Shown here one piece after another: positions 37,207-46,353 of a stretch of DNA of 64,000 nt. The first letter of the stretch is position 1, and each line of letters begins with the position of its first letter. The stretch covers positions 53,067 through 117,066 of the forward strand of contig NZ_LOKX01000013.1 in assembly GCF_002211285.1 (NCBI RefSeq), given 5' to 3'. Made by a program: the position numbers and the translations under genes. The stretch is from Rhizobium sp. R635. Its GTDB lineage: Bacteria > Pseudomonadota > Alphaproteobacteria > Rhizobiales > Rhizobiaceae. Under the pieces are notes generated by a model, which saw only the letters and a list, made by a program, of their open reading frames with translations, was not told the DNA's origin and did not search any database.

Positions 37207-38238
37207 TCAGGATTTGGGAGCCGGCTTTTCCACGTGACCGCCGAAGCCCGCACGCATCGCCGACAGCACCTTGTTGGCGAATTCGTCGTTATCGCGCGAG
37301 GAGAAGCGGCCGTAGAGCGCAGCACTCAGCACCGGCGTCGGCACGCTTTCGTCGATCGCCGCCATGATCGTCCAGCGGCCTTCGCCGCTGTCGGAGACGC
37401 GACCGGCATATTTCGACAGCGCCGGGTCGGCATGCAGCGCATCCGACGTGAGATCGAGCAGCCAGGAGGTGATGACGCTGCCGCGGCGCCAGACTTCTGC
37501 GACATCCTGCAGATTGAAGTCGTATTGGAAATGTTCGGGATGAGCGAGCGGCGCGGTTTCTGCATCGGCCGCATGCGAGACAGCCCCTATATTGGCGTGT
37601 TTCAGGATGTTGAGGCCTTCGGCATAGGCGGCCATCAGGCCGTATTCGATGCCGTTATGCACCATCTTGACGAAATGGCCGGCGCCGTGCGGGCCGCAAT
37701 GCAGGTATCCCTGCTCGGCGGTGCTCGCCGCAGCCGCTTCGGCGCTGCGGTTCGGCGAAGCTTCCGTCGTGCCGGCGCCGGGCGCCAGTGTCGCGAAGAT
37801 CGGCGAAAGATGCTGGACGGTGCCCTTCTCGCCGCCGATCATCAGGCAATAGCCGCGCTCGAGGCCGAAGACGCCGCCGCTGGTGCCGACGTCGACATAA
37901 TGAATGCCCTTGGTGATGAGTTCGGCGCCGCGGCGGATGTCGTCATGGTAATAGGAATTGCCGCCGTCGATGACGATATCGCCGTTCTGCAGCAGCGGCA
38001 CCAGGCTCGCCAGCACCTTGTCGACGATCGCAGCCGGCAGCATCAGCCAGATCGCTCTGGGGTGGCTAAGCTTGGAGACGAACTCCTCGAGCGAGGCGCT
38101 GCCCGTCGCCCCAAGACCTGCAAGCTCGGCAACGCTTTCCGGCCTGGCGTCATAAACGACGCATTCGTGACCGCCCCGCATCAGCCGCTGGACCATGTAA
38201 TTGCCCATGCGGCCCAAACCAACCATACCAAGCTGCAT
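37207..38238 (-). CDS. gnd: 6-phosphogluconate dehydrogenase, decarboxylating
   Basis: Oxidises 6-phosphogluconate to ribulose-5-phosphate. The 343 residues fit the shorter, bacterial/NAD-type (YqeC/GntZ-like) group: nucleotide-binding MQLGMVGLGRMGNYMVQRL, the substrate loop VIDGGNSYYHDDIRR, GTSGGVFGLERGYCLMIGG, and catalytic HFVKMVHNGIEYG. The start at 38238 follows AGGAG; the longer ORF adds 37 residues that are not family-like. It is linked functionally to the tkt-gap block 4 kb away but is on its own here. Confidence 0.93.
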   Translation of the reverse strand: MQLGMVGLGRMGNYMVQRLMRGGHECVVYDARPESVAELAGLGATGSASLEEFVSKLSHPRAIWLMLPAAIVDKVLASLVPLLQNGDIVIDGGNSYYHDDIRRGAELITKGIHYVDVGTSGGVFGLERGYCLMIGGEKGTVQHLSPIFATLAPGAGTTEASPNRSAEAAAASTAEQGYLHCGPHGAGHFVKMVHNGIEYGLMAAYAEGLNILKHANIGAVSHAADAETAPLAHPEHFQYDFNLQDVAEVWRRGSVITSWLLDLTSDALHADPALSKYAGRVSDSGEGRWTIMAAIDESVPTPVLSAALYGRFSSRDNDEFANKVLSAMRAGFGGHVEKPAPKS

Positions 38239-38341
38239 AATGAATCTCCTGGAAACCGAGATGAAGTATCGACTCCGGAAATTAGCATCCGCAGTGTGAC
38301 AGGCAAGCGAAGTCTGGCGGTCCCGCCAGACCGGCCGCTCG

Positions 38342-38824
38342 TCAGGCATCCGGCGCGCTGGCCGGCTCGCCCTTCATTTCGCTGAGGAACATGCCCTCGC
38401 GCAGATTGATGCCGTATTCGACGAAGGCCTTCATGCTGCAAAGCATCTGCGTCCAGCCTTCGCAGTTGAGATAGGTGCCGCGCCGGCCGGCCTCATCCTC
38501 GCGCCAGCCGTTTTCGGCAATCGTCACCAGCGTGCCGCCGTCCTCCAGCGGCTTGAAGTTCATCTCGACAAGCGTCTTGTATGTCGTCTTGTCCTCAGCC
38601 GTGCCGCCGTCCCAGCGGAGCACGATGCGGCTTTCAGGCACCAGCTCGACCACTTCGACCGGCGCATCCTTCCACCATGTCACCGTCGTGCCCTGAACGA
38701 GCGGCGCGCTCGCCCCGCCGATCGTGGTGAAATAGCTGCTGAGCTTCTTCGGATTGACGACTGCATCGAACACCTCTGCGACGGGGCGGCCGATACGGCC
38801 GGAAACGCGGATTCCGAGAGACAT
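38342..38824 (-). CDS. AHSA1/START-like SRPBCC protein
   Basis: A 160-residue SRPBCC-fold ligand-binding protein of the Aha1-C-terminal type: GIRVSGRIGRPVAEVFDAV, PKKLSSYFTTI, SRIVLRWDGG, and GWTQMLCSMKAFVEYGINLREG. Such genes are very often paired with an ArsR regulator as here. It diverges from the ArsR gene across 55 bases that hold the operator at 38864. The function of the SRPBCC partner is not known. Confidence 0.9.
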   Translation of the reverse strand: MSLGIRVSGRIGRPVAEVFDAVVNPKKLSSYFTTIGGASAPLVQGTTVTWWKDAPVEVVELVPESRIVLRWDGGTAEDKTTYKTLVEMNFKPLEDGGTLVTIAENGWREDEAGRRGTYLNCEGWTQMLCSMKAFVEYGINLREGMFLSEMKGEPASAPDA

Positions 38825-38863
38825 GATACTTCTCCTCTTCTCCATTGTGCCTGACCTCATTAT

Positions 38864-38879
38864 GTTATAAAAATATAAC
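38864..38879. promoter_or_regulatory. Perfect palindrome between the AHSA1 and ArsR genes
   Basis: GTTATA-AAAA-TATAAC ends exactly at the base before the ArsR ATG. It probably is the ArsR operator and also contains a -10-like TATAAA. The last upstream codons in the ArsR frame include a stop (TAA). Confidence 0.7.
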
Positions 38880-39212
38880 ATGTCAAGCGAATCGAAAGAC
38901 GACCCCGTTTTCAAGGCACTGGCGCATCATCGCCGCCGCGAAATCCTCGACCTCCTCAAGGACGCCCCCCGCACGACGGGCGCGCTCTGCGAGATGTTTC
39001 CCGGGATGGACCGCTGCACGGTGATGCAGCATCTGAAAGTGCTGGAGGAAGCCGAGCTGGTCGTCGCCAGGAAAGAAGGCCGCGAACGCTGGAACCACCT
39101 GAACAGCCTGCCGATCAAGCAAATCTATGATCGCTGGATCAGCGCCTATGCCGGCCACGCGCTATCGATCCTCGACCGGCTGAGAAACGATCTCGAAGGC
39201 CAGCCGGAATAA
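38880..39212 (+). CDS. ArsR/SmtB-family transcriptional regulator
   Basis: A 110-residue winged-helix repressor: KALAHHRRREILDLLKDAPRTTGAL, then the recognition helix MDRCTVMQHLKVLEEAELVVARKEGRERWNHL. No metal-binding CxC is visible, so it senses something other than arsenite. No Shine-Dalgarno sequence lies upstream, since a palindrome abuts the ATG. It may be leaderless. It likely controls itself and the divergent AHSA1 gene. Confidence 0.92.
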   Translation: MSSESKDDPVFKALAHHRRREILDLLKDAPRTTGALCEMFPGMDRCTVMQHLKVLEEAELVVARKEGRERWNHLNSLPIKQIYDRWISAYAGHALSILDRLRNDLEGQPE

Positions 39213-39288
39213 AGATCCGGCTGCCGGACCGACTTGCCTGCCGGCTCGCCGAAACCTTATCTGGCAGAAAACATGGGATGCAGCGCAG

Positions 39289-39825
39289 ATGACGATATCA
39301 GGGGCAGACATTCGCCGCATGCGGCAGCTGCGCAGCATGAAGCAGCAGCATCTCGCCGAGCTCCTCGGCGTCAACCAGGCGACCGTTTCGCGCTGGGAGC
39401 GCGATCAGTTCCCCTTCTCGCCGGAGCAGGCCATCAGGCTGGAGCGGATTTTTGCCTCATCGCGACATGCCGCGGCCGATGTGGCGCTCAAGCGGCTGGT
39501 CGAGGATTCCATCCGGCCGGTGCACCTGATCTGCGACGTCACCCACCGGCTGCTGTCCGCCTCCCGCCCGCGCCAGGCGGAATGGCGCGCACCGCTTGCC
39601 GCCTTTCTCGGCCGCTCGCTTTTCTCCTACGCATCCGCTGAAATCGCCGCCGCCGAGCAGTCCCTGGAGGAGCGTGGCTGGCATGAGGGCAGACTCCTGT
39701 CGCTGACGTTCGAAACCGGCGCCAACGACAATGCATCGATGCCGATCGCAGCCGGCCGGGTGACATGGGAGCGGATCACCCTTTCCGACGGCAGCGCCGG
39801 CCGCCTCGTCACGACAATCGGCTGA
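39289..39825 (+). CDS. XRE-family HTH regulator
   Basis: A 178-residue protein with an N-terminal Cro/CI helix-turn-helix at about 6-56 (GADIRRMRQLRSMKQQHLAELLGVNQATVSRWERDQFP). A C-terminal domain of about 110 residues, unrecognised, contains LKRLVEDSIRPVHLICDVTHR and FLGRSLFSYAS. Targets are unknown. It is a stand-alone gene between the ArsR gene and the epimerase gene. Confidence 0.85.
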   Translation: MTISGADIRRMRQLRSMKQQHLAELLGVNQATVSRWERDQFPFSPEQAIRLERIFASSRHAAADVALKRLVEDSIRPVHLICDVTHRLLSASRPRQAEWRAPLAAFLGRSLFSYASAEIAAAEQSLEERGWHEGRLLSLTFETGANDNASMPIAAGRVTWERITLSDGSAGRLVTTIG

Positions 39826-39922
39826 GCCTGCAGCTTTCCTGCATTCCCATGCATAATTTATGCGTTGTCCCCAGACACCGGCCTTTATAGCGTCCACCGC
39901 CGAAGGGTCAGGAGAGGATGCG

Positions 39923-40912
39923 ATGACGATACTGGTGACGGGAAGCGCGGGGCATCTCGGCGAGGCGCTGATGCGCACCTTGAGAGCGCAGAGCCGGTGG
40001 GCGCGCGGCATCGACATCAAGCCCTCGGCCTTTACCGACAGGATCGGATCGATCGGCGACCGCGACTTCGTCAGGCAGGCCATGTCAGGCATCAGCCACG
40101 TCATCCATGCCGCGACGCTGCACAAGCCGCATGTGGCGACGCACGGCAATCGCGATTTCCTCGACACCAATGTCGGCGGCACGCTGAACCTGCTCGAAGA
40201 GGCCGCCGCCGGCGTTTCAAGCTTCGTCTTCACCAGCACCACCAGCGCCTTTGGCGCCGCATTGACGCCGGCAGAAGGCGCACCTGCAGCATGGATCACC
40301 GAAGACGTGCCCCCTGTAGCAAGAAACATCTACGGCGTGACGAAACTCGCCGCCGAAGGCGTCTGCGAACTCTTCGCCCGCAAATCCCGTCTGCCCGTCG
40401 TCATCCTCAGGACGTCGCGTTTCTTTCCCGAAAGCGATGACGATCCCGGCATCCGCAATAGATATTCGGCGGAAAATGCGCAGGGCAACGAGCTGCTTCA
40501 TCGCCGCGTCGATATCAGCGATGTGGTCGGCGCCCATTTGCTCGCGCTCGAAAGGGCGCCGGCCATCGGCTTCGGCCGCTACATCGTCTCGGCCACGACG
40601 CCCTTTTCGTCAGGCGATCTCGCAGCACTCCGGCAACACGCGCCCGCTGTCGTCGAACGGCTCTTTCCGGATGCCGGCGCCCTCTATGCCGAACGCGGCT
40701 GGAAGATGTTCCCCACGCTCGATCGCGTCTATGTCAACGAACGCGCAAGGCGCGAACTTGGCTGGCAGCCGCGATATGATTTCCGCTTCCTGCTCGATTG
40801 CCTGCGTGAGAACCGTGAATGGAGAAGTCCGCTGGCACTCGACGTCGGTTCCAAGGGTTATCACGAGGAAGTCTTCACCGAAGGACCTTATCCGGTCGAC
40901 CAGCATCAATAG
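39923..40912 (+). CDS. NAD-dependent epimerase/dehydratase family protein
   Basis: A 329-residue extended short-chain dehydrogenase. It has ILVTGSAGHLGEALMRTL (nucleotide-binding), DRDFVRQAMSGISHVIHAATLHKPH, FVFTSTTSAFGAALTP (catalytic Ser/Thr), and NIYGVTKLAAEGVCELF (YxxxK). Substrate unknown. The start at 39923 follows AGGAGAGG. It lies downstream of the 3' end of the 6S RNA gene and converges with it. Confidence 0.88.
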   Translation: MTILVTGSAGHLGEALMRTLRAQSRWARGIDIKPSAFTDRIGSIGDRDFVRQAMSGISHVIHAATLHKPHVATHGNRDFLDTNVGGTLNLLEEAAAGVSSFVFTSTTSAFGAALTPAEGAPAAWITEDVPPVARNIYGVTKLAAEGVCELFARKSRLPVVILRTSRFFPESDDDPGIRNRYSAENAQGNELLHRRVDISDVVGAHLLALERAPAIGFGRYIVSATTPFSSGDLAALRQHAPAVVERLFPDAGALYAERGWKMFPTLDRVYVNERARRELGWQPRYDFRFLLDCLRENREWRSPLALDVGSKGYHEEVFTEGPYPVDQHQ

Positions 40913-40999
40913 ATCTGTGAGGGATGGGAGAAACCAAATCCAAGACACGCGAGATTGCTTCCGCCCGTCCATCGGCGTCTTCGTTGGCTATATGAGGGA

Positions 41000-41162
41000 A
41001 AGGTGCGATCCACGACAGCCGATGGATGTTTACGATCCTGGGTGCCTACAAACGTAGGTGGGCGCCGTGTGTCCAGGCCCACGGGCCTGGCCAGGGACAG
41101 CTCCCTTTGGATCGAGTATGGCCCCAGGGATTGTGGTTCCTGTCGAGAGGCGCAGACCGCAC
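41000..41162 (-). ncRNA. ssrS: 6S RNA
   Basis: This RNA copies an open promoter and binds RNA polymerase. Evidence is structural and positional. On the minus strand, directly after zapA (as in E. coli zapA-ssrS), the transcript can form a long rod: 5' GGTCTGCG with 3' CGCACC, CGACAG with CTGTCG, and CGCCGTG with CACGGCG. UCCCUGGGGCCAUAC resembles the E. coli 6S bubble strand UCCCCUGAGCCGAUA. The hairpin CCTAC-GTTT-GTAGG matches the 3' side hairpin position. A -10-like TATATA (41168-41173) gives a start near 41160. Ends are estimated. Confidence 0.78.
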
Positions 41163-41231
41163 GGCGATATATAAGGACGTTTGCGCTGACGCGCCAGTGG
41201 CGACGGCGGGCCACCTCTATTTATATTGAGA

Positions 41232-41609
41232 TCAGTTGAGCTCGGGGGCGGAGCGGCCGTTCAGCTTGTCGGTGATCCCGCGGATGCGGCTCGAAACCTC
41301 ACTGAGCGCCGCCGCGAGGTTTTCCTCGGTGCGGGCGGTCGCGGCAAGCACGGTATCGCGGTTGCTGCGCAACGACTCCAGCTCGGATTCCAGCCCGGCG
41401 ATGCGGCGCGTCAGCTCGGAGATCTCGTCCATGATCATGATGCCGGCCATGACGGTGATCCTGAGATCGCCGATTTCGCCGAACTGGCTCTTGAGATGGC
41501 CGACATAGCGATCGAAGCGAGTGGCGAGATCGGTCAGGTGATCCTCCTGCCCTTCCTCGCAGGCCATGCGATAGGCCTTGCCGTCGATCGTTACCGTTAC
41601 TTGCGCCAT
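41232..41609 (-). CDS. zapA: Cell division protein ZapA
   Basis: FtsZ-ring crosslinker. The 125 residues match ZapA: AQVTVTIDGKAYRMACEEGQEDHL at the N-terminus, then ATRFDRYVGHLKSQFG and ITVMAGIMIMDEISELTRRI, followed by a coiled coil (AGLESELESLRSN) typical of its dimer arm. It is preceded on the same strand by a DUF4164 gene and followed by the 6S RNA. Confidence 0.95.
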   Translation of the reverse strand: MAQVTVTIDGKAYRMACEEGQEDHLTDLATRFDRYVGHLKSQFGEIGDLRITVMAGIMIMDEISELTRRIAGLESELESLRSNRDTVLAATARTEENLAAALSEVSSRIRGITDKLNGRSAPELN

Positions 41610-41624
41610 GCCACAATCTTTCTA

Positions 41625-41900
41625 TCAGCGATCCAGAACCGCGCGGATCGTCTCCATGGCCGTCACCAGCCGCCGCGACACTTCGCGATTGACCTCTTCC
41701 AGCCGGTTGGCGCGGAATTCGGCCTGGTCGAGCTCCTGCGCCAGCCGGGAGCGGTCGGCATGCACACGGCGAACCTCGCCTTCGATCTCGCCCTGCTCCC
41801 GCTCCCGCTCGACGCGCATGTCGACGGCGTTCTCAAGGCTCGAAATCGCCTGCCTCAGCTCATTGAGCGCTGCTTCCATGGTTTTGCCTGTGGGCGTCAT
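41625..41900 (-). CDS. DUF4164 coiled-coil protein
   Basis: A 91-residue, mainly helical protein (ALNELRQAISSLENAVDMRV, RSRLAQELDQAEFRANRLEEV) of the DUF4164 group, which is found next to zapA in Rhizobiales. Role unknown, probably division-related from context. It ends 15 bases before zapA, so they form one transcript. Confidence 0.85.
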   Translation of the reverse strand: MTPTGKTMEAALNELRQAISSLENAVDMRVEREREQGEIEGEVRRVHADRSRLAQELDQAEFRANRLEEVNREVSRRLVTAMETIRAVLDR

Positions 41901-42232
41901 GCCTTCCGCTTCCCGTGCAGGACCCGCGAATCGACACCGAAAGCCGATCCTGTGATTTCAAAAGGATATGCAGCTCGCCAACGGCCCGTCAATAAATCCT
42001 GTCACCTGCCGGCCGGCCTATCTTGTGGATGAGCGCTTTCCCGCTGTCCACCGCGCAAGATTTGTCATTTGTACAATCGCGCGATCAAATGTCAAAAAAT
42101 GCCGCAGCGCACCCGGATTCGGCCTGCCATTTATTGACTTGCCCGTCTTAACTGGTATGTCTCAGCCGCTTTCATCGATGGCCTTGGAGGCTCGAGGCCA
42201 TCCCCCGACACCCCGGAGCTTGCGGAAAAGCC
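41901..42232. other. Divergent promoter region between DUF4164/zapA and tkt
   Basis: 332 bases without a gene. TTGACT at 42134-42139 may be a -35 for tkt, with an AT-containing stretch (TATGTC) about 17 bases on. An inverted repeat GATGGCCT / AGGCCATC (42177-42202) lies in the tkt leader. Confidence 0.5.
42177..42202. promoter_or_regulatory. Inverted repeat in the tkt leader
   Basis: Perfect 8-base arms GATGGCCT and AGGCCATC with a 10-base loop that contains GGAGG. It sits 30 bases before the tkt ATG and could be an operator or a leader hairpin. Confidence 0.45.
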
Positions 42233-44206
42233 ATGACCTCTCCCGAACAACACGACCGGATGGCGAATGCGATCCGTTTTCTCGCCATGGACGCCGTTGA
42301 AAAGGCGAATTCCGGCCACCCGGGCATGCCGATGGGCATGGCTGACGTGGCAACGGTCCTGTTCACCAAATATCTGAAGTTCGATCCGAAGAAGCCGCAC
42401 TGGCCGAACCGCGACCGCTTCGTGCTCTCCGCCGGCCACGGCTCGATGCTGCTCTATTCGCTGCTCTATTTGACCGGCTATCCCGACATGACCGTCGAGG
42501 ATCTGAAGCAGTTCCGCCAGATCGGCTCCAAGACCGCCGGCCATCCGGAATACGGTCATGCCACAGGCATCGAAACCACCACCGGCCCGCTCGGCCAGGG
42601 TATCGCCAATGCCGTCGGCATGGCGATCGCCGAGCGCAAGCTGCGCGAGGAGTTCGGGTCTGACCTGCAGGACCACTACACCTACGTCATCAACGGCGAC
42701 GGCTGCCTGATGGAAGGCATCAGCCATGAGGCGATCGCGCTTGCCGGCCACCTGAAGCTGAACAAGCTGATCCTCTTCTGGGACAACAACTCGATCACCA
42801 TCGACGGCGCCGTCTCGCTGTCGGATTCGACCGACCAGATCGCCCGCTTCAAGGCCGTTCACTGGAACACGATCGAGATCGACGGTCACGATCAGGCCGC
42901 CATCGCCGCCGCGATCGAAGAGGCCCACAAGTCCGACCGCCCGACCTTTATCGCCTGCAAGACGGTCATCGGCTTCGGCGCCCCCAACAAGCAGGGCACC
43001 CACAAGGTTCACGGCAATCCGCTCGGCGCCGACGAAATCGCCGCCACCCGCAAGGCGCTGAACTGGGAATACGAACCCTTCGTCATCCCGTCTGACGTTC
43101 TCGACAGCTGGCGTGCGGCCGGCACCCGCTCGGTCGACCTCGTCAAGGCCTGGGAAGACGGCCTCGCCAAGGCTCCTGCCAAAGCCGAGTTCACCCGCCG
43201 CATGGCAGGCGAACTGCCTGATGGTTTCGACGCCGCGATCAGCGCATATAAGAAGAAACTCGCCGAGACCAGGCCGACGCTTGCGACCCGCAAGGCATCC
43301 GAAGACGCGCTGGAGATCATCAACGGCTTCCTGCCGGAAACGCTCGGCGGCTCCGCTGACCTGACGCCCTCGAACAACACCAAGACCAGCCAGATGCACT
43401 CGATTACGCCGACGGATTTCGCCGGCCGTTATGTGCACTGGGGCATCCGCGAGCACGGCATGGCTTCGGCCATGAACGGCATTGCGCTGCATGGCGGCCT
43501 CATTCCCTATAGCGGCGGCTTCCTGATCTTCTCGGATTATTGCCGCCCGCCGATCCGCCTCGCCGCGCTGATGGGCATCCGCGTCATCCACGTCCTGACG
43601 CACGACTCGATCGGCGTCGGCGAAGACGGCCCGACGCACCAGCCGGTCGAACAGCTTGCCGGCCTGCGCGCTATTCCCAACCTGCTGGTCTTCCGTCCGG
43701 CCGACGCCACGGAAACGGCGGAATGCTGGCAGATCGCCATCAAGACGCACAACCGTCCGTCGGGCCTTGCCCTGACGCGCCAGAACCTCAGCCCGGCCCG
43801 CACCGAATACAGCGAAAAGAACCTCTGCGAACAGGGTGCTTATACGCTCGCCGGCAATGCCGACGCCAAGGTGACGATCTTCGCCTCCGGCTCCGAAGTC
43901 GAAATCGCCGTTGCCGCCCGCGCAGCGCTCGAAGCCAAGGGTGTGACGGTCCGCGTCGTATCGGTTCCCTGCACGGAACTGTTCTTCGAACAGCCGGAAG
44001 CCTATCGCAAGCAGGTGCTCGGCAACTCCCCGGTCAAGATCGCCGTCGAAGCCGCCGTCCGCGAAGGCTGGGATGCCTTCATCGGGCCGGAAGGCACGTT
44101 CATCGGCATGAAGGGCTTCGGCGCTTCCGGTCCGGTGAAGGACGTTTACAAGCATTTCGGCATCACCGCCGACGCTGTCGTTGCGGCCGCGGAAGCAAAG
44201 CTTTAA
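42233..44206 (+). CDS. tkt: Transketolase
   Basis: Thiamine-diphosphate enzyme moving two-carbon units between pentose and hexose phosphates. The 657 residues show [21 protein letters not shown], the cofactor motif [32 protein letters not shown] (GDG...NN), and [13 protein letters not shown] with the catalytic Glu. [20 protein letters not shown] carries the conserved His. It is first in the tkt-gap-pgk-fba carbon block. No plant-type or Calvin-cycle genes (rbcL, prk) are nearby, so a pentose-phosphate/gluconeogenic role is inferred. Confidence 0.97.
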   Translation: MTSPEQHDRMANAIRFLAMDAVEKANSGHPGMPMGMADVATVLFTKYLKFDPKKPHWPNRDRFVLSAGHGSMLLYSLLYLTGYPDMTVEDLKQFRQIGSKTAGHPEYGHATGIETTTGPLGQGIANAVGMAIAERKLREEFGSDLQDHYTYVINGDGCLMEGISHEAIALAGHLKLNKLILFWDNNSITIDGAVSLSDSTDQIARFKAVHWNTIEIDGHDQAAIAAAIEEAHKSDRPTFIACKTVIGFGAPNKQGTHKVHGNPLGADEIAATRKALNWEYEPFVIPSDVLDSWRAAGTRSVDLVKAWEDGLAKAPAKAEFTRRMAGELPDGFDAAISAYKKKLAETRPTLATRKASEDALEIINGFLPETLGGSADLTPSNNTKTSQMHSITPTDFAGRYVHWGIREHGMASAMNGIALHGGLIPYSGGFLIFSDYCRPPIRLAALMGIRVIHVLTHDSIGVGEDGPTHQPVEQLAGLRAIPNLLVFRPADATETAECWQIAIKTHNRPSGLALTRQNLSPARTEYSEKNLCEQGAYTLAGNADAKVTIFASGSEVEIAVAARAALEAKGVTVRVVSVPCTELFFEQPEAYRKQVLGNSPVKIAVEAAVREGWDAFIGPEGTFIGMKGFGASGPVKDVYKHFGITADAVVAAAEAKL

Positions 44207-44207
44207 T

Positions 44208-44230
44208 GAGAGCGCCTTGAGGCGCTCTCC
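44208..44230 (+). terminator. Hairpin after tkt
   Basis: GAGAGCGCC-TTGA-GGCGCTCTC just past the tkt stop; no T-run follows. It may attenuate rather than stop transcription to gap. Confidence 0.5.
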
Positions 44231-44290
44231 ATCTCCTCAATTCCAGGCCGCCCGGCCTATCGGGCGCTATTCTATCGGGAGTGAATGAAC

Positions 44291-45301
44291 ATGACAGTCA
44301 AGGTTGCCATCAATGGTTTCGGCCGCATCGGCCGTAACGTCCTCCGCGCTATCGTCGAATCCGGCCGCACCGACATCGAAGTCGTCGCCATCAACGACCT
44401 CGGCCCGGTCGAGACCAACGCCCATCTGCTGCGTTACGACTCGATCCACGGCAAGTTCCCGGCCGAAGTGAAGGTCGAAGGCGACACGATCATCGTCGGC
44501 GGCGGCAAGCCGATCAAGGTCACGGCGATCAAGGATCCGGCAACGCTTCCGCACCGCGAGCTCGGCGTCGACATCGCCATGGAATGCACCGGCATCTTCA
44601 CCGCCCGCGACAAGGCCGCCGCCCACCTGACGGCCGGCGCCAAGCGCGTCATCGTCTCGGCTCCCGCCGACGGCGCCGACCTGACGGTCGTTTTCGGCGT
44701 CAACCATGACCAGCTCACCAAGGAGCACACGGTCATCTCCAACGCCTCCTGCACCACCAACTGCCTGGTGCCGGTCGTGAAGGTTCTCGACGACGCCGTC
44801 GGCATCGACCACGGCTTCATGACGACGATCCACTCCTACACCGGCGACCAGCCGACGCTCGACACGATGCACAAGGACCTGTATCGCGCCCGCGCTGCCT
44901 CTCTCTCCATGATCCCGACCTCGACGGGCGCCGCCAAGGCCGTTGGCCTCGTGCTGCCGCACCTCAAGGGCAAGCTCGACGGCACCTCGATCCGCGTTCC
45001 CACCCCGAACGTCTCGGTCGTCGACTTCAAGTTCGTCGCCAAGAAGGCGACCACGGTCGGCGAAATCAACGAGGCCATCAAGGCTGCCGCCAACGGCAAG
45101 CTGAAGGGCATTCTCGGCTACACCGACGAGCCGCTCGTCTCCCGCGACTTCAACCATGACAGCCATTCGTCGATCTTCGCAACCGATCAGACGAAGGTCA
45201 TGGAAGGCAACTTCGTGCGCATCCTCACCTGGTACGACAACGAGTGGGGCTTCTCCAGCCGCATGTCCGACACGGCCGTGGCCTTCGCCAAGCTCATCTG
45301 A
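44291..45301 (+). CDS. gap: Glyceraldehyde-3-phosphate dehydrogenase, type I
   Basis: Oxidises glyceraldehyde-3-phosphate with phosphate and NAD(P). The 336 residues show [19 protein letters not shown] (nucleotide-binding) and the catalytic [15 protein letters not shown] with active Cys. [20 protein letters not shown] and [12 protein letters not shown] follow. The start at 44291 has GGGAG 9 bases upstream; ATG at 44285 is too close to the site. It lies 84 bases after tkt. Confidence 0.97.
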   Translation: MTVKVAINGFGRIGRNVLRAIVESGRTDIEVVAINDLGPVETNAHLLRYDSIHGKFPAEVKVEGDTIIVGGGKPIKVTAIKDPATLPHRELGVDIAMECTGIFTARDKAAAHLTAGAKRVIVSAPADGADLTVVFGVNHDQLTKEHTVISNASCTTNCLVPVVKVLDDAVGIDHGFMTTIHSYTGDQPTLDTMHKDLYRARAASLSMIPTSTGAAKAVGLVLPHLKGKLDGTSIRVPTPNVSVVDFKFVAKKATTVGEINEAIKAAANGKLKGILGYTDEPLVSRDFNHDSHSSIFATDQTKVMEGNFVRILTWYDNEWGFSSRMSDTAVAFAKLI

Positions 45302-45325
45302 GCGGCAGATCACTGAAAATCATGG

Positions 45326-45351
45326 ACGGCCCGGGAAACCGGGCCGTTTTG
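45326..45351 (+). terminator. Intrinsic terminator after gap
   Basis: ACGGCCCGG-GAAA-CCGGGCCGT then TTTTGTT. Confidence 0.9.
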
Positions 45352-45430
45352 TTATAGGCGTCTGAAGCCGGTCGTGGCATTGTTGACAACCCGGAGCCGC
45401 CGTCGCACCCGGGGAGATAAAGAGGGATGG

Positions 45431-45745
45431 ATGGATTACTTCACCGTTGAAATCGCCGGCCGCGCCGTCGCCAGCTTCCGTTCGAAAAACCATGAGGAAG
45501 CCACGCATTTCTTCGAAGCGGAAGATTTTCGCGACGACCTGACCATCCTGGAGTCCGAGGGCAAACCGCTCTGGGACCGCAAGGCGACGCTCAGCCTGCG
45601 CAAGGCAACCGCCGAGGAAGCCAGCGAAGTCGAGCACGCCTATGAATTCGACGACGATCCGGAAAGGACCATCGACGACGAGTTCGTCGTCTTCCTGGTC
45701 CCGGTCGAAGACCTGACCGACGGGAGCGAAGACACCGAAGACTGA
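45431..45745 (+). CDS. Small acidic protein of unknown function
   Basis: 104 residues, strongly acidic at the C-terminus (DDDPERTIDDEFVVF... DGSEDTED). The N-terminal MDYFTVEIAGRAVASFRSKNHEEATHFF looks like a compact alpha/beta fold. No family recognised. It may be conserved near gap in rhizobia, but this cannot be checked here. A GAGG-like site lies 7-10 bases before the ATG. Confidence 0.75.
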   Translation: MDYFTVEIAGRAVASFRSKNHEEATHFFEAEDFRDDLTILESEGKPLWDRKATLSLRKATAEEASEVEHAYEFDDDPERTIDDEFVVFLVPVEDLTDGSEDTED

Positions 45746-45847
45746 CAGTCGATCTGCATCGATCTTCCGGTACGCCGGCCAAGCGTGATAGACTGAGAAA
45801 TGCATAGCGCTGCAAAATGGCTGAGATGATCCAAGTGGAGGCGATCG

Positions 45848-46024
45848 ATGGCAGAGGCGCAAAAACGCTTGTCCCAGACCACCCTGAAGCGGCGGCAGCG
45901 GTTTCACCCCAAGCGGGACGTCAAACCTGCCGTGTTGGCGAAGGCCAATCGTCTGGTCGTCTCGGTCGCCGCGTTCATCGGTCTCTCATTTCTCGCCGTC
46001 ATCATACTTCAGGCGGTCTTCTGA
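45848..46024 (+). CDS. 58-residue single-pass membrane protein
   Basis: Short reading frame with GGAGG 7 bases before the ATG. A basic N-terminal half (KRLSQTTLKRRQRFHPKRD) is followed by one hydrophobic helix (LVVSVAAFIGLSFLAVIILQ) at the C-terminus. It has the layout of a tail-anchored inner-membrane protein with a positive cytosolic side. Function unknown. Confidence 0.65.
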   Translation: MAEAQKRLSQTTLKRRQRFHPKRDVKPAVLAKANRLVVSVAAFIGLSFLAVIILQAVF

Positions 46025-46353
46025 CGGGCCGCATGGAGGAATGTGCCTGTCCTGCCGCGCTTGGCGGATACCGCCAGGAAAAATCGAAGCTTCCCGCATT
46101 TCGCCCTGCTCTTGCCTGATTCTCTTATACATTCTTTGTAGAGAGTTTCTCCCGTAGCATTTCCATGTCGGTGGCCGTCCGGCAGCCGTTCAGCAGCATG
46201 ATGCAGCACGAGACGAGGTTAAGCCGCAAGGCCTACCCTTCTCTGCCGTTTTGCCGTTTACTGGTGGATCGACGCGCGCGGCGGAGGGGTTGAGACGGAC
46301 GGATCGGTCGGGGGTGACCGCATCCGCGAAGCAGTCGATGGAAAGGGGTGGGC
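46025..46353. other. Antiporter upstream region
   Basis: 329 bases without a credible gene. Short inverted pieces such as GGCGG-ATA-CCGCC (46068-46080) are seen. Promoter of the antiporter probably lies here; no riboswitch pattern was recognised. Confidence 0.5.

Noticed and set aside
46025..46353. Riboswitch upstream of the K+/H+ antiporter
   Set aside because: No known riboswitch core could be matched, and no terminator or anti-terminator pair was seen.
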